Below the pieces are notes generated by a model. It saw only the letters and a program-made list of their open reading frames with translations, searched no databases and was not told the origin of the DNA. Positions 58,118 through 64,000 of a DNA stretch of 64,000 nt are shown piece by piece. The stretch is from CAYFPS01 sp964345075 (GTDB taxonomy: Bacteria > CAIWAD01): assembly GCA_964345075.1 (NCBI GenBank), contig CAYFPS010000010.1, positions 62,001 through 126,000 on the forward strand, read 5' to 3'. The translations under genes were made by a program, and so were the position numbers. The stretch's first letter is position 1. Each line of letters starts with the position of its first letter.

Positions 58118-58570
58118 TCAGCGCTTGCGAGCCTCTTCCAGCAGAGTCAAGACATCCTCCGCTGAAGTCGCTTCCAGCAATCCCAGTCGAAACTCATCGG
58201 TTTTAAGCAAGGTGGAAAGACGCGCCACCAGCTTGAGGTACTGCGTGATACAATGCTCGGGCACGCCAAAGAGAAAGAACAGGCGAGCCGGGCCATCCGC
58301 AGCACCAAAGTCGATCGGATGCTCGCTACGCCCCACCACAAGCACGATCTCCTCCACCATTCCTGAACGGACATGCGGCAGGGCGCAGCCTTTTTCCAGA
58401 CAGGTGGGTGTCTCCATTTCGCGCCGAATCAGCTGACGCGTAAAGGCTTCGATATCGATGACATCCGGACAGTCGGCCAGCTTTGAGGCCAGCTCCCTGA
58501 TAACGGACTCCCGATCCTCGGCCTTCAGGTCCAGGGCGATGGCGTGAGGAACAGGAAAAGTGTAAGACAT
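58118..58570 (-). CDS. ptsN: PTS EIIA-like protein (PtsN/fructose IIA type)
   Basis: 150-residue EIIA domain of the mannitol/fructose/nitrogen class. The phosphorylated His is in CLEKGCALPHVRSGMVEEIVLVVGRS (consensus GxAlPHxr), and FLFGVPEHCITQYLKLVARLSTLLKTDE is the other family block. No EIIB or EIIC is nearby, which favours a regulatory PtsN-like role. I start at 58570 (MSYTFPVP); the longer frame has no support. Confidence 0.88.
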   Translation of the reverse strand: MSYTFPVPHAIALDLKAEDRESVIRELASKLADCPDVIDIEAFTRQLIRREMETPTCLEKGCALPHVRSGMVEEIVLVVGRSEHPIDFGAADGPARLFFLFGVPEHCITQYLKLVARLSTLLKTDEFRLGLLEATSAEDVLTLLEEARKR

Positions 58571-58617
58571 ATTTGCTTCCGTTTGAACTGGATGAGCACG
58601 TCCCATCGGGCCCATGG

Positions 58618-58642
58618 TTCCGCCACAGGATCAGTGGCGGAA
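58618..58642. promoter_or_regulatory. Perfect inverted repeat in the ptsN leader
   Basis: TTCCGCCAC and GTGGCGGAA are exact reverse complements around a 7-base loop, 48 bp upstream of the ptsN start. There is no T run on either side, so an operator or a leader stem-loop fits better than a terminator. Confidence 0.5.
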
Positions 58643-58723
58643 AGCAAGTCACCAAGTTAGGACATTCTCAACTTACACCCAAGAAGGCCCCTGAGCAGAC
58701 CTTTAATTTTCTCGCATGAGCCG

Positions 58724-58752
58724 TTGACATTGCGCTTTTGTGAGCGTAGATT
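58724..58752 (+). promoter_or_regulatory. Promoter of tRNA-Leu and rpsT
   Basis: A perfect TTGACA (58724-58729) and TAGATT (58747-58752) are 17 bases apart, with the tRNA beginning 13 bases after the -10 box. Confidence 0.75.
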
Positions 58753-58765
58753 TGTGGTCTTTCAC

Positions 58766-58849
58766 GCCGGGGTGGCGGAATTGGTAGACGCGCACGTTTC
58801 AGGTGCGTGTGTCTTTCGAGACATGCGGGTTCAAGTCCCGCTCCCGGCA
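58766..58849 (+). tRNA. tRNA-Leu (anticodon CAG)
   Basis: Full cloverleaf of 84 nt. Acceptor GCCGGGG pairs with TCCCGGC; the anticodon stem CACGT/GCGTG encloses loop TTCAGGT with anticodon CAG at 58800-58802; a long variable arm (TGTC...GACA) marks a type II tRNA; the T arm is GCGGG-TTCAAGT-CCCGC. Discriminator base A; CCA is not encoded. It reads CUG and is very likely cotranscribed with rpsT 24 bp downstream. Confidence 0.97.
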
Positions 58850-58873
58850 TAAGACAGGCAGCAAGGAAAAACG

Positions 58874-59125
58874 ATGGCTCATCACAAGTCCTGCATCAAG
58901 CGCATTCGTACAAGCCAGGAATCAAACCTGCGCAATCGCGCCTATCGTAGTCGCATGCGTACGGAGATCAAGAAGCTTCACGGCATCGAGGACCGCCAGC
59001 AGGCGGAAGTTCAGTTCCGTGCAGTCAGCGGCATGCTGGATCGCATGGTCTGCAAGGGCATCATCAAGGCCAATGCGGCATCTAACCGCAAGTCGGCCCT
59101 GAGCAAAGTGGTGGCCGCGCTCTAA
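58874..59125 (+). CDS. rpsT: 30S ribosomal protein S20
   Basis: 83-residue basic protein that binds 16S rRNA. The family pattern is complete: IKRIRTSQESNLRNRAYRSRMRTEIKKL, then KGIIKANAASNRKSALSKVVAAL (consensus K.G.Ih.N.AaRkKSrL). AAGGAA precedes the ATG. Two Cys (residues 7 and 61) are uncommon. The stop codon overlaps the stop of the convergent histidine kinase gene. Confidence 0.96.
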   Translation: MAHHKSCIKRIRTSQESNLRNRAYRSRMRTEIKKLHGIEDRQQAEVQFRAVSGMLDRMVCKGIIKANAASNRKSALSKVVAAL

Positions 59126-62100
59126 ATCGCACCTGCCTTTTGTGAATCAGGCCGCTCATCTTTCAGATGGGCGGCTCTTTTTTGTTTCGGTTTGTCTGGA
59201 TCATCCAGCATGACACGGATGGTCGCTGCCAGATCCTTTGCGGAAAAGGGCTTTTGCAGAAAGCCGCGCCTCCAGGCTTCACCACCATCGGGCGCTTCCA
59301 TCGAGCCCGTATATCCGGAAACAAAAAGGACAGGAAGCTGAGGCGCCAGCTGGCTTAGCTCACGCACCATGGCCACACCACCCATGCGCGGCATGATCAC
59401 ATCGCTGATCACGATATCCGGCTTGCGGTCGGCGGCGGCATAAACGGCAAGACCATCCATTCCATCGGCGGCCGTCAAGACCGAGTAGCCCATCAGCTGC
59501 CGGGATGCGGCGATCACGTCTCGAATCGCGCGGTCATCTTCCACCAGTAGAATGTGCTCCCTGCCATGGCTGGCGGACTCGTCCGAAGCCTTTCTTTGCC
59601 GCTCAAGCTCACCTTCACACAAGGGCAGGCGCACAATAAAACTGCTGCCTTCCCCGGGCAGGCTTTCAGCCGTGATGTCACCACCGGCCTGCGTCAAAAT
59701 GCCGTAAATCGTGGCCAGCCCCAGACCTGTGCCGCGCCCCTGCTCCTTGGTGGTAAAGAAGGGCTCAAAAAGATGGCCCAGCACCTCGGCATCCATGCCA
59801 CAGCCCGTATCGCTAACCACCATTCTGCCCCATTCGCGCTGATGGCCGGCCTCATCTGTCCGCTGCTCCACTTCCAGTGAAATCGTCAGTTTGCCACCCT
59901 CGGGCATGGCGTCGCGGGCATTGACGGCAAGATTCAGCAGCACCTGATCCAGCTGGCCCGGGTCGGCCAGCACGTGGACGGGATTCTTGCAGAGATTCAA
60001 CTCGATCTCGACATCTTCACCCAGCAGGCGTGAAAGCATGCGAGTATGATCCTTGATCAGGGCCTTCATGCTTAAGACCCGTGGCTGAACAACCTGCTTG
60101 CGCGAGAAGGCCAGCAGCTGCCCGGTCAAGCGCGCTGCCTTGATTCCGGCCGTGTGGATTTCGGCCACGGAAACCCGCACGGCTTCATCTTCAATGCGGC
60201 TTTCCAGCATGTCACAGTAGCCGTTGATCACTGTCAGCAGGTTGTTGAAGTCATGGGCCACCCCACCGGCCAGTCGCCCCACCGCCTCCATCTTCTGGGC
60301 CTGATTGAGTTGCTCCTGCAGGCGCCACCGGGCACTCACATCACGCAGCACTCCCTGCAGGGCAGCCCCTTCAGCATGAGGAACTCGACTGAGGCTTGCT
60401 TCCAGATGAAGGCTCTTTCCTGAAGGTGTCTGAATCGAGAAGGTCGTGGTTTCGTCATCGCTGCGCCCAGCCGCCACGGCCTCCATCCAGTCCTCGAGGC
60501 GCTTGCGCTCGGCAGGCTCCGGGACAAGGCCACCAAGCTGAAAATCTGCCAGGGAAGTCCCCGTCTGCTCAAGCTCCATCAGCTGCACAAAACGGTCGTT
60601 GACAAATTCCAGCCGTCCGTGGCGCATCAGGAAAATGGCGTCGCCGGACTGCTCCACCAGCAGGCGGTATTTCTCCTCGCTGCGGCGCAGGCTGCTTTCC
60701 ATCTGCTTGCGGCGAGTGATGTCCTCGAAGGTTGTGTAAACGCGGAAGGGCTCGTCTTCGCCAGCCTGTAATTCGGGGACGGCATTGACCAGAATCCAGC
60801 TGATGCCGTCCCTTAAGGGGTTGAACACACCCATCACCACATTTTCGATTCGCTTGCCACTCTTCAGGGCCAGCATGGAAGGATGCTCGCTGCCCGGGAA
60901 ATCGCTGCCATCTTCGCGAATGGCCCGCCAGCGTGGATCCATGGAACTACGGCCCTGCAACTGGTCCAGACTGAGCCCAAGAATGCGCTGGGCCGCATGA
61001 TTGGCCGAGAGGATGTTGCCATTCGGGTCCTGATAAACTACACCCTGCGTCATGGTCTTGAAGAGATGCCGGAACTGGGCGTCAGATGCTCTTAGCAGGG
61101 CCTCTGTCTCACGCTGCTCCGTGTCATTGACCAGATCGAAGCGAAGGTGGAGCTGACGCTCCTGACCATCCAGCGGACGTCTTACTCGAAGGTCCAGCTG
61201 CAACTGGCCAACCCCGGATTCCAGCAGTGCTTCGACCTGTGCGGCAGCCAGGTCCCAGTCATCTGGAAAAACCAGACCCCGTGCCTGCTCCAGATCAATT
61301 GGCGCCTTTGCATCCAGCCCCAACAGGTCGTTCAGGCTCTCCGAGCGCAGCCATTCACCACTGTCAAGCTTGATCACAAAATGACCGATGCGCGCGGCCA
61401 TCTGCGCCTCTCGCAACCAGCGGTGACTCTCGAGCAGTTCGTTCATGGTCGCACACAGTCGGCTCACATCCTGCAGGGTAATGATGCTGCGACCGTCTTC
61501 CAGAAATGTGCTGCGGAAGGCAATCTGGCGGGGCAGACCGTCCTTGCCGCGGACTTCAAATTCCCGGGATGTTGGCCCTTTGCCAAAGTCACGCTGGCGG
61601 TAGGCCTTGACCTCAAGGCGCAGCTCTTCCTGCGGATAGGCCAGGTTCAGCCAATCCTCGTAGGCTGGAATGTCATCGGCATGGTATCCCGTAATCTGGG
61701 TAAAGGCCTGATTGACATGGATCAGCTCATCATCGGCGCTCCACAGCATGATGCCGATGCTGATGTTCTTGAAAAGTGTGTCCAGCAGCTTGCGACCCTC
61801 ATCCAGCTCGGCCTGACGCTTCAGGCGGGCGGTGATATCGCGAATGGCCGTGGTGACAATCCCATCGCTGCGGCGGCGACTCTGAAACTCGCAAGGGAAA
61901 CTCTCGCCCGTGCTGTCAATGGCCAGCCCTTCGCAGAGTGCGCCATTACCTTCAGCCAATGAACGCTCCAGATCATCCCGGGATTCGGGATGAAGCAGAT
62001 TCCTGAGCGGACTTCCCTGAACCTGCTGCTGGCTGTAGCTGAAGAGTTCGGCAGCTGACTGATTCTGGGCAATAATCTGTCCGTCACGGGAGAGAAAGAG

Positions 62101-62577
62101 CGCCTCAAAGGCGGACTCAAGCAGATGCTGGATGAAAGGCGCGGCGCCTTTCTCCGGCTGAAGCAGATTCTTGGTTTGCGACACATCCCGCACGATGCTG
62201 GCCAGCAGTTGCCTTTCGCCATCAGGCAGGCGGAACAGGCTGAACTGCAAGTCGCGAAACTCACCGTCCGGCCGCAGGATTCTTCGCTCATGAATGGCCT
62301 GGTCGGCTCTGGAGGCCACACCGGAAAGCAAAGCCAGGGTCTGGGTGCGGAGAGCATCCATGTGATGCGGGCTGAGGTTGAAGGGACTAAGCTGCTGCTG
62401 AACGGTCCAGAGTGCCCGGCCCTTCACCTGTGTGGCGAAAAGGCCCGTCAGTTCTTCAAGCGCCGGACTCCATTCTACAATCGCGCCGGTTTCGTCCACC
62501 AGCATCCATGCTTCACGGGATTCGGCCAGTAGCAGCGAAAGCCCGGAAGCAGCAGCAGAATCGATTCGAATAGACAT
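59122..62577 (-). CDS. Multi-PAS hybrid sensor histidine kinase with receiver domain
   Basis: About 1151 residues, no membrane segments. Six PAS-like domains can be traced (starts near 15, 160, 275, 400, 520 and 650), e.g. WMLVDETGAIVEWSPALEELTG and LMRHGRLEFVNDRFVQLME. The kinase core has the phospho-acceptor His in GGVAHDFNNLLTVINGYCDM, N box NLAVNARDAMPEGG, and ATP lid DTGCGM / GRGTGLGLATIYGI. The C-terminal receiver has LVEDDRAIR, the phospho-Asp in DIVISDVIMPRMGG and the Lys in FLQKPFS. A soluble multi-input sensor; no DNA-binding output. Start at 62577 (MSIRIDS) with GGGGGG upstream. Confidence 0.93.
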   Translation of the reverse strand: MSIRIDSAAASGLSLLLAESREAWMLVDETGAIVEWSPALEELTGLFATQVKGRALWTVQQQLSPFNLSPHHMDALRTQTLALLSGVASRADQAIHERRILRPDGEFRDLQFSLFRLPDGERQLLASIVRDVSQTKNLLQPEKGAAPFIQHLLESAFEALFLSRDGQIIAQNQSAAELFSYSQQQVQGSPLRNLLHPESRDDLERSLAEGNGALCEGLAIDSTGESFPCEFQSRRRSDGIVTTAIRDITARLKRQAELDEGRKLLDTLFKNISIGIMLWSADDELIHVNQAFTQITGYHADDIPAYEDWLNLAYPQEELRLEVKAYRQRDFGKGPTSREFEVRGKDGLPRQIAFRSTFLEDGRSIITLQDVSRLCATMNELLESHRWLREAQMAARIGHFVIKLDSGEWLRSESLNDLLGLDAKAPIDLEQARGLVFPDDWDLAAAQVEALLESGVGQLQLDLRVRRPLDGQERQLHLRFDLVNDTEQRETEALLRASDAQFRHLFKTMTQGVVYQDPNGNILSANHAAQRILGLSLDQLQGRSSMDPRWRAIREDGSDFPGSEHPSMLALKSGKRIENVVMGVFNPLRDGISWILVNAVPELQAGEDEPFRVYTTFEDITRRKQMESSLRRSEEKYRLLVEQSGDAIFLMRHGRLEFVNDRFVQLMELEQTGTSLADFQLGGLVPEPAERKRLEDWMEAVAAGRSDDETTTFSIQTPSGKSLHLEASLSRVPHAEGAALQGVLRDVSARWRLQEQLNQAQKMEAVGRLAGGVAHDFNNLLTVINGYCDMLESRIEDEAVRVSVAEIHTAGIKAARLTGQLLAFSRKQVVQPRVLSMKALIKDHTRMLSRLLGEDVEIELNLCKNPVHVLADPGQLDQVLLNLAVNARDAMPEGGKLTISLEVEQRTDEAGHQREWGRMVVSDTGCGMDAEVLGHLFEPFFTTKEQGRGTGLGLATIYGILTQAGGDITAESLPGEGSSFIVRLPLCEGELERQRKASDESASHGREHILLVEDDRAIRDVIAASRQLMGYSVLTAADGMDGLAVYAAADRKPDIVISDVIMPRMGGVAMVRELSQLAPQLPVLFVSGYTGSMEAPDGGEAWRRGFLQKPFSAKDLAATIRVMLDDPDKPKQKRAAHLKDERPDSQKAGAI
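59151..59183 (+). terminator. Rho-independent terminator of rpsT, inside the kinase coding end
   Basis: GCCGC(T)CATCT pairs with AGATG(G)GCGGC around TTC and is followed by TCTTTTTT on the plus strand. It lies inside the last codons of the convergent histidine kinase gene. Confidence 0.9.
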
Positions 62578-62634
62578 GATCCCCCCTTCGCACGGGTGCA
62601 GGCGTCGCAAAGCGTGGGGGGATGGTGCAAGCCC

Positions 62635-64000
62635 TCAGCGGCGGTGCCAGACAGGTCCTTCAGGAGTATCCTTGACCGTGTAGCCCAAATCCTGGATTTC
62701 GTCACGCAGGCGGTCGGCCGCGGCCCAGTCCTTGTTCTGCTTGGCCTCGTGACGGGCCTGAACAAGTTCGCGTACGCGGCATTCAAGATCCTCGTCACAT
62801 TCTTCCCGAAGGACATCGAGGACAGTATCGACCCGAAGAAGCCAGGACTTAAGGTTGTTGATTTCTTCACGGTTGGCTTTGCCCGCATCCAGCAGGCCAT
62901 TCACTTCGCGCAGCCAGGTGAACAGATAGCCCAGGGCTCCGGCCGTGTTGAGATCGTCATCGAGGGCCTCTTCAAAACCCTTGCGACAGGTCTGGGTGAT
63001 GCGCTCAGCCTCGCCTTCGGAGCCAGCGCCATCCCTGGCCTTTTCCAGTCGGCGCATCAGGTCGCGCAGCCGACGAATTGCCTGGGAACTGGCCTCCACG
63101 CCTTCAAAGGTGAAGTTCAGCTGCGCGCGGTAATGCACGGAAAGCAGCGTGTAGCGAATGGCCGCCGGGTCAAGACCCTTGCTCACCAGATCGCGCAGCG
63201 TGTAGAAGTTGCCCAGGCTCTTGGACATCTTCTTGCCTTCAACCAGCAGGAATTCGCTGTGCATCCAGAGGTTGACAAAGCGGGTGTCATAGGCGCAGCA
63301 GCTCTGGGCGATTTCGTTTTCGTGATGGGGAAAACGGTTGTCCACGCCGCCCGTGTGGATGTCGAAGTGCTTGCCCAGATACTTCATGCTCATGGCCGAG
63401 CATTCAATGTGCCAGCCGGGACGGCCCTTGCCCAGTCGTGTCTCCCAGAAAACCGGCCCGTCTTCTTCCGTCCAGGCCTTCCATAAAGCGAAGTCGCGGG
63501 CATCGTCCTTTTCGTACTCGTCATTGTCCACACGGCCTGAGCTGAGCATCTGCTCGGGCTTCAGGTGAGCCAGTTTGCCGTAGTCCGCAAAACTGGAAAG
63601 GCGAAAATAAATGCTGCCCTTGTCTTCATAGGTATGACCGCGCTCGCTCAAGGCTTCGATCATCTGCACCATTTCCTCGATGTGATCGGTAGCGGCCGGG
63701 TAGGCTTCCGCACGCTGAATGCGCAGGCAATCGAGGTCTTCCAGAAAGGCCCGCTTGTAGCGATCGGTAAAGTCAGCGAGTGCTTCTCCCGCCGCCTGCG
63801 AATCACGGATGGTCTTGTCATCCACATCGGTAAAATTCATCACCTGTGTGACATCATAGCCACGGTAAAGCAGCCAGCGCCTGAGTAGATCCTCAAAGAG
63901 AAAGGTGCGAAAGTTGCCAATGTGGGCGTAGTTGTAGACCGTAGGACCGCAGGTATACAAGCCGACTTTGCCCGCCTCCAGCGGAACGAACTCTTCCTTC
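62635..64000 (-). CDS. cysS: Cysteinyl-tRNA synthetase (5' end beyond window)
   Basis: Class I synthetase. The frame runs off the right edge; the first visible codons read KEEFVPLEAGKVGLYTCGPTVYNYAHIGNFRTF, where CGPTVYNYAHIGN holds the first Zn Cys and the HIGH motif. Later GWHIECSAM and FPHHENEIAQS supply the remaining Zn ligands, and EGKKMSKSLGNF is the KMSKS loop. Only about 20-25 N-terminal residues should be missing. The TTG at 63960 is an internal Leu codon, not the start. Confidence 0.96.
   Translation of the reverse strand, partial: KEEFVPLEAGKVGLYTCGPTVYNYAHIGNFRTFLFEDLLRRWLLYRGYDVTQVMNFTDVDDKTIRDSQAAGEALADFTDRYKRAFLEDLDCLRIQRAEAYPAATDHIEEMVQMIEALSERGHTYEDKGSIYFRLSSFADYGKLAHLKPEQMLSSGRVDNDEYEKDDARDFALWKAWTEEDGPVFWETRLGKGRPGWHIECSAMSMKYLGKHFDIHTGGVDNRFPHHENEIAQSCCAYDTRFVNLWMHSEFLLVEGKKMSKSLGNFYTLRDLVSKGLDPAAIRYTLLSVHYRAQLNFTFEGVEASSQAIRRLRDLMRRLEKARDGAGSEGEAERITQTCRKGFEEALDDDLNTAGALGYLFTWLREVNGLLDAGKANREEINNLKSWLLRVDTVLDVLREECDEDLECRVRELVQARHEAKQNKDWAAADRLRDEIQDLGYTVKDTPEGPVWHRR

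Larger units (their letters stand above)
1033..58252. repeat. Dispersed octamer TGTATCAC / GTGATACA (43 exact copies, 53 of the 7-base core)
   Basis: Exact TGTATCAC begins at 2602, 6557, 9532, 9799, 10928, 13003, 17230, 17691, 19203, 21256, 21292, 23466, 28796, 37875, 38468, 43605, 44173, 47253, 47394, 49330, 55424. Exact GTGATACA begins at 3101, 3857, 4519, 6418, 13480, 14290, 15720, 20676, 24178, 24316, 33470, 34612, 35927, 39455, 42942, 43757, 48080, 48413, 49587, 49951, 50421, 58245. Core-only (GTATCAC/GTGATAC) copies begin at 1033, 1207, 17470, 17888, 21224, 27356, 27962, 40351, 44156, 49182. All lie in coding sequence, in both orientations. A one-base variant TGTAACAC/GTGTTACA occurs at 46, 26797, 35496, 35993, 39378, 42357, 51491 and 51603. 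Confidence 0.85.

Noticed and set aside
1033..58252. TGTATCAC copies as operator sites for an FNR/CRP-like regulator
   Set aside because: Copies are inside coding regions, far from starts, in genes of every function and in both orientations; a regulator binding pattern would favour upstream regions.
63960..63962. TTG at 63960 as the cysS start
   Set aside because: The frame continues upstream with normal CysRS residues (VPLEAGKVGLYTCGP), so the real start is beyond the window.
1..64000. rRNA operon, prophage, integron, biosynthetic gene cluster or plasmid functions
   Set aside because: I looked for and did not see rRNA sequence, integrase or phage structural genes, NRPS/PKS modules, or replication/partition genes; the content is chromosomal housekeeping plus secretion.

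Overview
The window is a chromosomal piece of a fairly GC-rich, probably anaerobic or microaerophilic Gram-negative bacterium. Two secreted proteins end in a 'PNPFNP/PNPAS ... YN(A)MLG ... G.Y...L' type A sorting domain, and a PorV-family outer-membrane protein is encoded, so a type IX (T9SS-like) secretion route is likely. That points to the FCB group (Bacteroidota relatives and candidate phyla) rather than Proteobacteria; I cannot name a species. Iron is taken up as Fe(II) (Feo), and there is a double-cubane [8Fe-9S]-type protein with its ATPase. Almost all genes are on the minus strand in long, translationally coupled operons with ATGA or TGATG junctions. Three runs of N (9982-9991, 48684-48693, 48915-48925) are assembly gaps; two of them break one gene.

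Layout. 1-4.8 kb: glutaminyl- and glutamyl-tRNA synthetases downstream of a small operon (HEAT-like, DUF2007, DUF420-like, HAD, GT2). 5.0-7.1 kb (+): double-cubane protein and activator ATPase behind a good promoter and a possible 10-residue leader peptide. 7.1-11.5 kb: HEPN-like protein, DUF1801, an exported protein, two tandem DinB-GNAT fusions, ferredoxin. 11.6-19.7 kb: eight-gene operon hutU-plsC-hutI-diguanylate cyclase-miaA-GT2-pcm-DedA. 20-28.1 kb: secreted subtilase, membrane glycosyltransferase with TPRs, very large lamin-tail-domain exoprotein. 28.5-31.4 kb: agmatinase, SpeD-like decarboxylase, COG2403 P-loop protein. 31.5-32.4 kb: a REP-associated tyrosine transposase between two blocks of 12-bp repeats. 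32.4-40 kb: purN-purH-mreB-mreC-mreD-mrdA-rodA operon. 40.1-42.4 kb (+): POT peptide transporter and a Bax-like glucosaminidase. 42.4-53.5 kb: lipoprotein, YgjV-like protein, RmlD-like reductase, two related membrane proteins, a gluzincin/beta-propeller/barrel protein, an M6-like protein that has lost its HExxH, and PorV. 53.7-58.6 kb: feoB, small Cys-rich Feo protein, feoA, DUF3108, tsaC, tatA, ptsN. 58.7-64 kb: tRNA-Leu(CAG), rpsT, a large PAS hybrid histidine kinase, cysS (5' end cut by the window).

The strongest unexplained signal is not a gene. The octamer TGTATCAC / GTGATACA occurs 43 times by my hand count (53 times for its 7-base core), in both orientations, scattered inside coding sequences of unrelated function and in different reading frames. 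About one or two would be expected by chance. It behaves like a DNA-level sequence code (uptake signal, HIP1-like, Chi-like or a modification/avoidance signal). Other points: the M6-like pseudo-peptidase, the SpeD-agmatinase pair that may make putrescine directly from arginine, and the REPtron.
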